Assembly: GCA_044508495.1 (NCBI GenBank)
Contig: JBIQHP010000012.1
Span: forward strand, 1 to 29,534
Direction of reading: 5' to 3'
Source of the DNA: Terrimesophilobacter sp044508495
GTDB taxonomy: Bacteria > Actinomycetota > Actinomycetes > Actinomycetales > Microbacteriaceae
Length of the DNA stretch: 29,534 bases
A program made the position numbers and the translations under genes. Within the stretch, counting starts at the first letter, position 1. Each line of letters opens with the position of its first letter. Positions 21,065 through 29,048 of the stretch are shown one piece after another. The notes below the pieces were generated by a model, which saw nothing but the letters and a program-made list of their open reading frames with translations, was not told where the DNA came from and ran no database searches.

Positions 21065-21657
21065 CCCTGCTCACCGGCGACGACGGCCTCGCGCGCCCGG
21101 TGTGGGCCGCGGGCGATCCGCTCCTGCGCGACTACTACGACACCGAGTGGGGCATGCCGGTGCGCGACGAGCGCGGCCTGTTCGAGCGCATCAGCCTCGA
21201 GGCCTTCCAGTCCGGGCTCTCCTGGGCGACCATCCTGCGCAAGCGCCCGGCGTTCCGGGAGGCGTTCTCCGGCTTCGACCCGGATGCCGTCGCCGGCTTC
21301 GGCGAGGCGGACGTCGAGCGCCTGCTCGCCGACGCCGGCATCGTGCGCAACCGCGCCAAGATCCTCGCGACGATCACGAACGCGGCGGCGACCGTCGGGC
21401 TGCGCGAGCACGGCGGTCTCGTCGACCTCGTCTGGTCCTTTCAGCCCGCCTCGACGCCGGAGCCCGGCCCCGGTGTGCCGGTCGTCACGCAGTCGCCGGA
21501 GTCGCTCGCGCTCTCGAAGGAGCTCAGGAGGCGCGGCTTCGTCTTCGTCGGGCCGACGACGATGTACGCCCTCATGGAGGCGATCGGCATGGTCGACGCG
21601 CATCCGGTCGGCAGCCACCGCCGGGGCAGCTCGGGCGTCTGGCCGGTGCGGAGCTAG
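21061..21657 (+). CDS. tag: DNA-3-methyladenine glycosylase I
   Basis: The 198-residue protein is of the Tag type: RDYYDTEWGMPVRDERGLFERISLEAFQSGLSW (the EWG...E/Q region of the 3-methyladenine pocket), ILRKRPAFREAFSGFDPD, NRAKILATITNA, then SKELRRRGFVFVGPTTMYALMEAIGMVDAH, which is diagnostic for the family. Tag normally has a zinc site formed by an N-terminal Cys and C-terminal His residues; here the N-terminal Cys is absent and His601-type ligands remain only partly, so the zinc site may be lost. It excises 3-methyladenine. GTG 21061 overlaps the ogt stop (GTGA). Its TAG stop overlaps the stop of the convergent DUF1295 gene. Confidence 0.94.
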   Translation: MTLLTGDDGLARPVWAAGDPLLRDYYDTEWGMPVRDERGLFERISLEAFQSGLSWATILRKRPAFREAFSGFDPDAVAGFGEADVERLLADAGIVRNRAKILATITNAAATVGLREHGGLVDLVWSFQPASTPEPGPGVPVVTQSPESLALSKELRRRGFVFVGPTTMYALMEAIGMVDAHPVGSHRRGSSGVWPVRS

Positions 21658-22454
21658 CGGGCCGCCCTTGGGAACCACGGGACGACCGCCGAGACCCTCC
21701 TCTGGTAGTCGGCGTACTCGGGGTACCTGGCCCGGGTGATCGACTCGGTGAAGATCGTCGAGCCGACGAACAGCAGGGTGAGCAGCACCGCCCCGGCGAT
21801 CGTCCAGGTGAGGGCGCCTGCCGCGATGACGCCGAAGGCGGCGATCGTCCACCACTGGGCCTGCTCGAAGAAGAAGTTCGGATGCCGCGAGACCGCGAAC
21901 AGGCCCGTTCGGAGGAATCGCGCATTCGGTTCGCGTCCGGCGTCGAGCTCGGCCTTCTTGCGGCGCTGGAAGTCCCACTGCTGCTGATCTGCGACGGTCT
22001 CCCCGGTCAGGAAGACGAGGAACAGCGCGGCCGCGATCAGGTCGAGCGGTCCGAGGGGGCGAGGGCTCTCGAAGGCGGTGAGCGCGGGGAGCGCGAGGAG
22101 CACGAGCAGCAGGTTCTGGTAGATGACGATGAAGAACAGGTTGAAGAGCTGGAAGGCGACGGGCGACATCCGTCCGCGCAGCACCGCCCAGCGGTAGTCC
22201 TCGACGCCGGTGTAGCCGCCCTTCCTCGCGAAGTTGAAGGTCAGCCGGGCGCCCCACAGCGTCACGAGCGCGGCCATGACGTTCAGGCGCGCATCGGCGA
22301 GACCGGCGAAGCCGGCGAACACCCAGACGTAGCCGACCGGGGCGATCGACCACAGACGATCGACCCAGGAGGTGTCCTTCGTCAGGAGCGAGGCGAGCCA
22401 GCAGAACAGGGCGACGCCGGCGGCAGCCCAGGCGACGACGAGGAGAGCGGTCAT
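21654..22454 (-). CDS. DUF1295 (steroid 5-alpha-reductase-like) membrane protein
   Basis: The 266-residue protein has about seven membrane segments. Family landmarks are DTSWVDRLWSIAPV, LWGARLTFNFARKGGYTGVEDYRW, DQQQWDFQRRKKAE, then GLFAVSRHPNFFFEQAQWW and the end ARYPEYADYQRRVSAVVPWFP. DUF1295 proteins share the C-terminal cofactor-binding region of steroid 5-alpha reductases and ICMT enzymes, with the RHPNF motif binding NADPH or SAM; the substrate is not known. ATG 22454 lies six bases after TACGAT, so translation is likely leaderless. Stop codons of this gene and tag share the palindrome CTAG. Confidence 0.92.
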   Translation of the reverse strand: MTALLVVAWAAAGVALFCWLASLLTKDTSWVDRLWSIAPVGYVWVFAGFAGLADARLNVMAALVTLWGARLTFNFARKGGYTGVEDYRWAVLRGRMSPVAFQLFNLFFIVIYQNLLLVLLALPALTAFESPRPLGPLDLIAAALFLVFLTGETVADQQQWDFQRRKKAELDAGREPNARFLRTGLFAVSRHPNFFFEQAQWWTIAAFGVIAAGALTWTIAGAVLLTLLFVGSTIFTESITRARYPEYADYQRRVSAVVPWFPRAAR

Positions 22455-22460
22455 CCTCGC

Positions 22461-22466
22461 ATCGTA
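22461..22466 (-). promoter_or_regulatory. -10 element of the DUF1295 gene
   Basis: TACGAT on the minus strand, six bases (GCGAGG) before ATG 22454; leaderless layout. Confidence 0.5.
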
Positions 22467-22475
22467 GTCGCGGAA

Positions 22476-22506
22476 GAGGTGGCCCCGGGGTGCCCGGGAC
22501 CACCTC
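22476..22506 (-). terminator. Terminator of the FdrA-type operon
   Basis: GAGGTGG/CCACCTC and an inner CCCGGG/CCCGGG form a long stem with one C-A mismatch and a GTG loop. It begins nine bases after the stop of the permease gene, the last gene of the operon. Confidence 0.8.
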
Positions 22507-22514
22507 CGTCCGGC

Positions 22515-24452
22515 CTACTTCTTCTTTCCGGAGGTGTGGTTGCGCCAGCTCCCGTCCTTGATCTCGGGATGCTTCTTGGCGAGCTCCTCCCGGTAGAGGA
22601 TGCCGGGGACGGTGCGACCGTCCTCGAGCTCGACGGCACCGCGGTAGAGCCCGTCCGGCTCGCCCTCGACGACCCGGAGCAGCACGTCGAGCGGGAGCGT
22701 GTAGAGCTCGCCCTCGACCGCGACGCCGTCGGAGGCCACCTCGTACATGCCGGGGTGGGCGCCGATGTCGTGCATCCGGTACTTCGGAGCGGTCCTCGTC
22801 TCCTGGAGGAACTCCGCGCCGTTGAGGTTGCCGTGCAGGCCGAGACCGCGCATGAGCGTCCCGTTGACGAACAGCAGGTCGTCCTGCAGCACGGTGTCGG
22901 TGTCCTTGCGACCGGCCCAGCCGAATCCGACGAGGAGCAGGGCGAGGAACGCGTAGCCGAGTGAGACCCCCGGCGAGGCGTTGATCCCGACCTGCACCGC
23001 GTTGATGAGCCCGAAGAACGACAGCACCGCGCAGATGCCCGAGGTGATCGCCGCCGCGTACATCCGCCGGTCGATCACGAAGACCGTGATCGCCCCGAGC
23101 AGCACGCCGACGAGCACCGCCCCCGAGCCGAACAGCTGAAGCCCCTGGTAGATGACGCCGTTGCCGGCCAGGCTGTCGAAGCCCACCGTGGCGGCGTTGG
23201 TTCCCGCCGCCCCGAGCGAGTTGTCGATGAGGCCGGACGCCCACTGCGCGAGGCTCGGGAGCATCGCGATGATGATCGCCGGAGCGTACCTGATGGCGCT
23301 CACGCTCGTGGCCTGCGCACCGATCACGAGACCGATGTAGAGCAGGATCGGCACGAGCGCCTGCATCGGGAAGATCCCGAGGAAGAGCCCGACGAGCCCG
23401 CTGAAGCACACCAGGGCGACGACGATGCCGGTCACGAGCGAGTACCCGATGCGGCCGCCGACCGCCTTCCAGCCGGGGTGGCCGATGTAGACGGCGGGCG
23501 GGAACGGCGAGCCGAGGAACGACCCGATGACCGCGCCGAGGCCGTCGGCGGTGAGCACCTGTCGTGCCGAGTAGCGGTCGCCCGCCGCCGCCGCGGACTC
23601 CACGTTGGTCATCGCCTCGGTGAAGTTGTAGATGCCGAGCGGGATGGCCGTCGCGAGCAGCGGCGCGATGTCCTGCAGGCCGCCGAGCACGTCGCCGGTC
23701 GGGAACGGCAGGTACACGCCGAGCGTCGCGATCGACTCCGCGACGGCGCTCGGCTTGAGGATGTCCGACCAGCCGGCGAGCACCGCGATCCAGGCGATCG
23801 CCGTCCCCGCGACGACCGCGACGAGGCCCACGGGCGCGTTGAACGGCATCTTCCGGAAGGCGAGCCATCCGACGAGGATGAAGCCGAAGGTCACGAAGGC
23901 GATCCACGGCGCCTCCCACATCTGGGCGGCGGGGCTCATCGAGATGAAGGTGAGCGAGATGCCGGCGAGGGCGCCGAGCATGGCCGCGCGCGGGGTCCAT
24001 TTGCGGATCCACGGCCCGAAGATCGCGCCGAGCAGGATGATGCACCCGACGATGAACGCCCAGGCGAGCCCGGCGCGCCACGCCTTGAGCGGGTCGTTCG
24101 ACTGGATGTACACCGGGAGCATGACGACGAGCACGACGATGAACATGTGCGGGACGGACGGCCCGTAGGGAAGCGCCGCGACATCCGACCTGTTCTCGCG
24201 CCTGGCGAGCCGGCGCGCGAGGATCGCGTACCAGATGTTGCCGAGGGGCAGCGCGATGCCGAGCGCGGGGAGGATGCGCCCGAAGACGGTGCTGTCCGGG
24301 AGGTGCACGACGGCGAGGCACAGCCCGGAGAGCACGATGACGTTCAGCAGGACGTTGGTGCCGAGCCCGAAGAGCCCGTTCCAGTCGCCCTTGACCCACC
24401 ACTTGATCTGCACCGGTGCAGACGTGGAGGCCTGGGTGGAGGTACTACTCAT
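22515..24452 (-). CDS. Nucleobase-type permease fused to an allophanate-hydrolase C-terminal-like domain
   Basis: The 645-residue protein has two parts. Residues 1-520 are a polytopic transporter of the NCS2/AzgA superfamily with about 12-14 hydrophobic segments; marks are GLGTNVLLNVIVLSGL, GNIWYAILARRLARRENRSD, ALPYGPSVPHMF and, in the middle, NFTEAMTNVESAAAAGDRYS. Residues 521-645 are soluble and match the gamma-glutamylcyclotransferase-like C-terminal domain of allophanate hydrolase (AtzF): LLFVNGTLMRGLGLHG, RTAPKYRMHDIG, HPGMYEVA and LEDGRTVPGILY. In AtzF that domain acts after the amidase step. A cytoplasmic catalytic or sensing tail on the importer is inferred. It overlaps the amidohydrolase by 4 nt and has GGAG upstream of ATG. 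It ends in SGKKK. Confidence 0.85.
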   Translation of the reverse strand: MSSTSTQASTSAPVQIKWWVKGDWNGLFGLGTNVLLNVIVLSGLCLAVVHLPDSTVFGRILPALGIALPLGNIWYAILARRLARRENRSDVAALPYGPSVPHMFIVVLVVMLPVYIQSNDPLKAWRAGLAWAFIVGCIILLGAIFGPWIRKWTPRAAMLGALAGISLTFISMSPAAQMWEAPWIAFVTFGFILVGWLAFRKMPFNAPVGLVAVVAGTAIAWIAVLAGWSDILKPSAVAESIATLGVYLPFPTGDVLGGLQDIAPLLATAIPLGIYNFTEAMTNVESAAAAGDRYSARQVLTADGLGAVIGSFLGSPFPPAVYIGHPGWKAVGGRIGYSLVTGIVVALVCFSGLVGLFLGIFPMQALVPILLYIGLVIGAQATSVSAIRYAPAIIIAMLPSLAQWASGLIDNSLGAAGTNAATVGFDSLAGNGVIYQGLQLFGSGAVLVGVLLGAITVFVIDRRMYAAAITSGICAVLSFFGLINAVQVGINASPGVSLGYAFLALLLVGFGWAGRKDTDTVLQDDLLFVNGTLMRGLGLHGNLNGAEFLQETRTAPKYRMHDIGAHPGMYEVASDGVAVEGELYTLPLDVLLRVVEGEPDGLYRGAVELEDGRTVPGILYREELAKKHPEIKDGSWRNHTSGKKK

Positions 24453-25162
24453 TTGCTTTCTCCAATCTCGGGGATTGCCGCATCGACGGCCCGGAGGAGG
24501 TCCGTCGAAGTACCGACCCAGCCGACGATCCCGCCCTGGGCCTTGAACATGTCGAGCGCCGACCGGTAGAACTCGGGGAAGTAGGAGCCCGTGCAGTCGG
24601 AGAGGATGAGGCAGTCGAACCCGCGGTCGTTGGCCTCGCGCGCGGTGGACTGCACGCACACCTCGGTCGTGACGCCCGTCATGACGAGATGGGTGATGCC
24701 CCTGGCCCGCAGGATCGTCTCGAGGTCGGTGCCGTAGAAGGCGCCCTTCCCGGGCTTGTCGAGCACGACCTCGCCCTCGATCGGATAGAGCTCGGGGATG
24801 ATGTCGTGCCCCTTCGAGCCGCGCGTGAGCAGCCGGCCCATGGGGCCCTCGTCGCCGATGCGCAGGCTCGGGTTGCCGCGGTCGCGCTTGGAGGGGAAGA
24901 GGTCGCTCAGATCCTCTCGGTGGCCCTCCCTCGTATGGATGATCGTCCAGCCCTCCGCTCGGAATCGCTCGAGCACCGCGCGGGTCGGCTCGATCGAGCC
25001 GCGCAGGGTCGAGACGTCGTTCCCGAGCGACTCGCCGAACCCGCCGGCCTCGACGAAGTCGCGCTGGAAGTCGATGCACAGCAGCGCGACCTTCGCGGGC
25101 TCGAAGGCGAACTCGTAGGGCTCCGCCGGTACCCGGACCGTGATGTTCTCGGTCGTGTTCAC
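24449..25162 (-). CDS. Isochorismatase-family amidohydrolase, biuret hydrolase-like
   Basis: The 237-residue protein has the Asp-Lys-Cys triad of cysteine hydrolases: Asp31 in LLCIDFQRDF, Lys136/Lys139 in DKPGKGAF and Cys169 in TGVTTEVCV, with the cis-peptide region just before it. From memory it shares with biuret amidohydrolase (BiuH) IIHTREGHREDLSDL, IGDEGPMGRLLTRG, DIIPELYPIEGE and REANDRG, more than with RutB or nicotinamidase. The expected reaction is release of ammonia from biuret (giving allophanate) or from a related ureido amide. It begins at GTG 25162 with AAGGGAT before it, 30 bases after the carbamate kinase gene. Other substrates, such as N-carbamoyl amides, remain possible. Confidence 0.85.
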   Translation of the reverse strand: MNTTENITVRVPAEPYEFAFEPAKVALLCIDFQRDFVEAGGFGESLGNDVSTLRGSIEPTRAVLERFRAEGWTIIHTREGHREDLSDLFPSKRDRGNPSLRIGDEGPMGRLLTRGSKGHDIIPELYPIEGEVVLDKPGKGAFYGTDLETILRARGITHLVMTGVTTEVCVQSTAREANDRGFDCLILSDCTGSYFPEFYRSALDMFKAQGGIVGWVGTSTDLLRAVDAAIPEIGESK

Positions 25163-25192
25163 ATCCCTTGCCTTTCGTTCGTAGGGCGGCGC

Positions 25193-26167
25193 TCAGCCGC
25201 CCCGGGTGACGATCGTGCCGGCGGTCCCCGCGAGGGCCTCCGGAAGCCTCGAGATCGAGGTGATGACGGCGCGCGTGCCGCCGGCCTCGACGAAGTCGAT
25301 CGCGGACTGCACCTTGGGACCCATCGACCCCGGCGGGAACTGCCCGTCGTCGAGATGGCCGCGCAGCTCGTCGACCCCGACCTCGCGCAGCGCGCGCTGC
25401 CCGGGCCGGTTGAAGTCGACGTAGACCTCGTCGACCCCGGTCACGAGCACGAGCGTGCCGACGTCGATCTCGCTCGCGAGCAGGGCGGAGGCGCGGTCCT
25501 TGTCGATCACGGCGTCCACCGCGCGCCAGCCGCCTTCCTCGCGCGTGACCGGGATGCCGCCGCCGCCGGCCGCGATGACGATCGCGCCGCTGTCGACGAG
25601 CGCCCGGATCTGCGCTGCCTCGACGATCGTGCGGGGGATCGGGCTCGCGACGACCCGCCGGTAGTTGTCCTCGGCGACCTCGGTGACGGCCCAGCCCTCC
25701 TCCGCGACCCTGCGCCGCGCGACCTCGGCCGTGAGCTGGCCGCCGATGGGCTTGGTGGGCTTCGCGAAGGCCGGGTCCGCGATGTCGACCTCGGCATGGG
25801 TGAGCACGGCGACCGCCCTCGTCGCGAGCCCGCGGCGTGCGACGGCCGTGTCGATCGCGAGAGCGAGCATGTGGCCGATGCCGCCCTGGGAGTCGGCGAC
25901 GGCGAGCCAGAGGGGAAGCGCGGGCAGCCCCTCGACGGTGGCGTCGGGTGCGACGAGCTCGCCGCGCCGGAGGATGTAGCCGACCTGGGGTCCGTTGCCG
26001 TGGGTCACGACGACCGTCCAGCCGTCCTCGGAGAGCCGTGCGACCGACTCCGCGAAGCCCGCCGCCCGCTCGAGCTGGCGCTCGACCGAGCCGGCCTCCC
26101 CGTCGAGCACGAGCGCGTTGCCGCCGACCGCGACGAGCACCGTGCCCTGGGGAGCCGGGGCGGTCAT
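25193..26167 (-). CDS. Carbamate kinase (AllK/ArcC family)
   Basis: The 324-residue protein belongs to the amino acid kinase family. It starts TVLVAVGGNAL, then VTHGNGPQVGYILRR, with TKPIGGQLTAE, IAAGGGGIPVTRE, AVDAVIDKDRASALLA, VLVTGVDEVYVDFNRP and the final FPPGSMGPKVQSAIDFVEAGG. All are standard carbamate kinase elements for carbamoyl phosphate and ADP. The enzyme makes ATP, CO2 and ammonia from carbamoyl phosphate. There is no arginine deiminase or ornithine transcarbamylase nearby; instead it is coupled by a 4-nt overlap to DUF1116 (AllG-like), as in the E. coli allantoin gene set where AllK takes the carbamoyl phosphate. Confidence 0.95.
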   Translation of the reverse strand: MTAPAPQGTVLVAVGGNALVLDGEAGSVERQLERAAGFAESVARLSEDGWTVVVTHGNGPQVGYILRRGELVAPDATVEGLPALPLWLAVADSQGGIGHMLALAIDTAVARRGLATRAVAVLTHAEVDIADPAFAKPTKPIGGQLTAEVARRRVAEEGWAVTEVAEDNYRRVVASPIPRTIVEAAQIRALVDSGAIVIAAGGGGIPVTREEGGWRAVDAVIDKDRASALLASEIDVGTLVLVTGVDEVYVDFNRPGQRALREVGVDELRGHLDDGQFPPGSMGPKVQSAIDFVEAGGTRAVITSISRLPEALAGTAGTIVTRGG

Positions 26168-27561
26168 CCGAGGCCCCTTCTGTCCGCGAGGGCGCGCGCG
26201 GCCTCGAGGAACACCTCGGGCGGCGCCGTGACGATCCCCGCCCCGATCTGGCCGACTCCCGCCTTCTTGTGGGCGATCCCGGTGTTGATGAGCGGGAGCA
26301 CGCCGGTGTCGAGCACCTTGAGCACGTCGATGCCGGAAGGCGTGCCGGCGAAGTTCATCGGCGGGAGCGGGAAGGCCGGATGCGGTCCCATCGTGATCCG
26401 GCGCATCGACCTCGTGGCCGCGATCGCGTCGTCGGGCGTGCCGCCGACGAACTGCGTGATCGCGGGGGAGGCGGCCATCGCGAAGCCGCCGAGGCCGAGG
26501 GTCTCGGTGATCGCCGAGTCGCCGAGATCCGGATTGGCGTCCTCGGGGCCGTAGCCGGGGAAGAAGAGCCCGTCGGCCGGCCCGACGGGGGTCGTGAACC
26601 ACTCGTCGCCCGTCCCGGCGACGCGGAGTCCGAACTCGACGCCGTTCCTGGCCATCGCGGTCACGAGCGTCGAGTCCTCGACGCCCAGGGCGGCATCCAT
26701 CGAGAGCTTCGCCGAGGCCATCGAGATGTTGAGCGCGAAGTGGTCGTTGCCGGCGAGGAAGTCGAGCACGGCGATCGCCTCCGAGTTCGGCTCGAGCGCG
26801 GCGATCGCCGGGGCGAGGCGCCGGGTGAGCAGGGAGGTCGCGGCGACGTTGCGGTTGTGGCCCTCGTCGCCCATCGAGAGGGCCTGGCCGATGAGCGAGG
26901 TGACGTCGATGGGGCCGTAGGCCTCGAGCGCGCGGTCGAGCACCGGGCCGAGCACGTCGCGCATCCAGCGCAGCCGCGTGATGACCTCCTCGTCGAACGC
27001 CCCGAACCGGAGCACCTTGCCCAGACCCTCGTTGAGCGAGGCGAAGGCCATCCGCCCGTCGCTCGGGTCGGTCGTGACGAAGACCGGCATGGAGGGCGCC
27101 AGGACGCCGGCCATCGGCCCGACGGCGCCGTGGTGATGGCAGGGGTCGACGGCGATGCCGCCCGAGCCGAGGAGCGACTCCGCCTGCTCGGGCGTCTCGG
27201 CCCAGCCCTCGAAGAGGGCCGCGCCGACGAGGGCGCCGCGCATCGGCCCGCACATCCGCTCCCACTCGATGGGCGGGCCGGCGTGCAGCAGGATGCGTCC
27301 CTCGGCGATCCCCGGGACGACCTCGCGGGCCGGCCGGATGCGCGTGAGCTGGGGCCGGACGGCGTGCACGGCGGCGATTGCCCGCGCATTGGCCTCCGTC
27401 GGCGCCGCCACGTCGAGGGCGAGGGCGAGCCCGGCGACCTCGGCATCGCCGAAGGCCGGTGGGCGCCAGTCGAGCTGGGTGACCTGGGAGGCCGGCACGC
27501 CCTCGACGATGAGCGGGAGGCCGGCGTTGATGACGCGCAGGTCGCCGTCGAGGATCGTCAT
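26164..27561 (-). CDS. DUF1116 protein (AllG/YlbE-like), oxamate carbamoyltransferase component
   Basis: The 465-residue protein has family features VINAGLPLIVEGV, VTQLDWRPPAFGD, ILLHAGPPIEWERMCGPMRGA, VDPCHHHGAVGPMAGVLAPS, FGAFDEEVITRLRWM, GDEGHNRNVAATSL and NGVEFGLRVAGTGDEWF. Length is normal. In E. coli YlbE (AllG) is reported to be one of three subunits that transfer the carbamoyl group of oxalurate to phosphate, giving oxamate and carbamoyl phosphate. The CHHHG cluster looks like a catalytic or metal site. It overlaps fdrA and the kinase by 4 nt each. ATG 27561 is set by the overlap. Confidence 0.93.
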   Translation of the reverse strand: MTILDGDLRVINAGLPLIVEGVPASQVTQLDWRPPAFGDAEVAGLALALDVAAPTEANARAIAAVHAVRPQLTRIRPAREVVPGIAEGRILLHAGPPIEWERMCGPMRGALVGAALFEGWAETPEQAESLLGSGGIAVDPCHHHGAVGPMAGVLAPSMPVFVTTDPSDGRMAFASLNEGLGKVLRFGAFDEEVITRLRWMRDVLGPVLDRALEAYGPIDVTSLIGQALSMGDEGHNRNVAATSLLTRRLAPAIAALEPNSEAIAVLDFLAGNDHFALNISMASAKLSMDAALGVEDSTLVTAMARNGVEFGLRVAGTGDEWFTTPVGPADGLFFPGYGPEDANPDLGDSAITETLGLGGFAMAASPAITQFVGGTPDDAIAATRSMRRITMGPHPAFPLPPMNFAGTPSGIDVLKVLDTGVLPLINTGIAHKKAGVGQIGAGIVTAPPEVFLEAARALADRRGLG

Positions 27562-29048
27562 GCCGTCGCTCCCGCCTGCTGGGCCGCCACGAACCTGACC
27601 GCGGAGGCGTTGGTGTCGGCGAGGACGATGCCGGCCTCGCGTAGGATGCCGCGCTGACGGTCGAGCCCCTGCGGGTCCCGCCCCGTGCCGCACACCGAGG
27701 CGACGAACTCCAGGCGTCGCCCATCGGCCTCGGCCGCTCGCCTGGCCTCGGCGACGGCCTCGGCGACCGGCGTCGCCGGGTCGGGGCTCGCGCCGTGGCC
27801 GAGCACGACATCCAGGAGCACGATCCCGATGCCGGGGTCGGAGCCGGTCGCCGCGATCCTCTCGGCGCGGGCCTGCGGGTCGATCATGGGGTGCGGCCGG
27901 CCCGCCGTGTACCGGTCGTCGCCGAGGTCGAGGATCTCGCACTCCACGCCCGCCCGCTTCAGGAGGATCTTCGCCTCGGAGGCCAGCGTGCCGCCCGTGT
28001 AGAGCCCGAGCACCCGGCCGGGCACGGGCTCGAGGGTGGTGGCGTCCTGCACGACGAGCTCGTGGCCGGCGAGCCGGGCCGCCGCGACCGCGCCGCCCTC
28101 GAGGGTGCCGCGCACGACGACGCCGGGACCGTCCGGGTCGCCGTCCTCGAGCCCGAGGAAGCAGGCGACGACGGGCTTGCCTGCCGCGGCGATGCCGGAG
28201 AGCCGGTCGAGCAGCGCGTCGGCGACGGCGGGAGCGGGAGGCTTGGAGACGACGACGACGACCTCGGTGCCCTCATCCGCCTCGAGGAGGTCGAGGGCGA
28301 ACCCGGACATGATCCCGCCGACCTCCTCCGAGAGGTCGCGGCCGCCGACTCCGATGAGCTGCGAGACGCCTGTTCCGGCGAGATCGAGGAGCCGGGAGAC
28401 CTCCTGGGCGCCCGTCCCGGAGGCGGCGACGATCCCGACCGGACCGCGGGCCACGACGTTGGCGAAGCCGAGCGGCACGCCGTCGAGGATCGCGGTGCCG
28501 CAGTCCGGGCCCATGAGCAGCACGCGGTTCTCCACGGCGAGCCTCTTGAGACGGACCTCGTCCTCGACGGAGACGTTGTCGGAGAAGCACAGCACGTGGA
28601 GCCCGCTCCGGATGGCCTGCTCCGCCACGATGGGGGCGTAGGTCCCGGCGATCGAGACGGCCACGAGGTTCGGGGGAGACTCCGGGTCGGCGGCCTCGGC
28701 GAAGGCGATGCCCTCCCGGATCGTGCCCGGTCTCTCCTCCTCCACCGTGCCGCGGCTCTCCACGGCGGTGAGCCCGGCCTCCGCGGCGTCGAGGGCGTCC
28801 TGCACGACCTCCTCGCTCGTTCCCCTCACGACGAAGACGAGGTCGTCCGGCACCGCGTCGAGCCCGGCGGGGAGCATGTCCGAGTCGGCGAGGATGCCGA
28901 GGTTGGCCGGGGTCGCCATGACGGCGCCGACCCGGATGACGCCCTCGCGCTTCTCGGTCGCCGAGGCGATGGCCATGAGGGCGACGGAGTCCCGGTAGAA
29001 GTGATGGAGGACCCTCGTGCTCAGCACCGAGTCGCCGCTCGTCGTCAT
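27558..29048 (-). CDS. fdrA: FdrA (AllF-like), acyl-CoA-synthetase-related carbamoyltransferase component
   Basis: The 496-residue protein looks like a succinyl-CoA-synthetase alpha subunit joined to a second domain. It has VAVSIAGTYAPIVAEQAIRSGLHVLCFSDNVS, the hallmark LLMGPDCGTAI at 178-187, LGFANVVARGPVGIVAASGTGAQEV and GVGGRDLSEEVGGIMS, then a C-terminal part with LGLYTGGTLASEAKILL and HPMIDP. FdrA, DUF1116 and DUF2877 form the E. coli AllFGH complex. E. coli FdrA is somewhat longer (about 555 residues, from memory). Start ATG 29048 overlaps the upstream DUF2877 gene by 4 nt. Phosphate and carbamoyl binding in the SGTG loop is inferred from the synthetase homology. Confidence 0.94.
   Translation of the reverse strand: MTTSGDSVLSTRVLHHFYRDSVALMAIASATEKREGVIRVGAVMATPANLGILADSDMLPAGLDAVPDDLVFVVRGTSEEVVQDALDAAEAGLTAVESRGTVEEERPGTIREGIAFAEAADPESPPNLVAVSIAGTYAPIVAEQAIRSGLHVLCFSDNVSVEDEVRLKRLAVENRVLLMGPDCGTAILDGVPLGFANVVARGPVGIVAASGTGAQEVSRLLDLAGTGVSQLIGVGGRDLSEEVGGIMSGFALDLLEADEGTEVVVVVSKPPAPAVADALLDRLSGIAAAGKPVVACFLGLEDGDPDGPGVVVRGTLEGGAVAAARLAGHELVVQDATTLEPVPGRVLGLYTGGTLASEAKILLKRAGVECEILDLGDDRYTAGRPHPMIDPQARAERIAATGSDPGIGIVLLDVVLGHGASPDPATPVAEAVAEARRAAEADGRRLEFVASVCGTGRDPQGLDRQRGILREAGIVLADTNASAVRFVAAQQAGATA

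Noticed and set aside
21007..24402. Very long minus-strand open frame of about 1131 codons
   Set aside because: Arg/Pro-rich translation without domains, lying in other frames of tag, DUF1295 and the permease.
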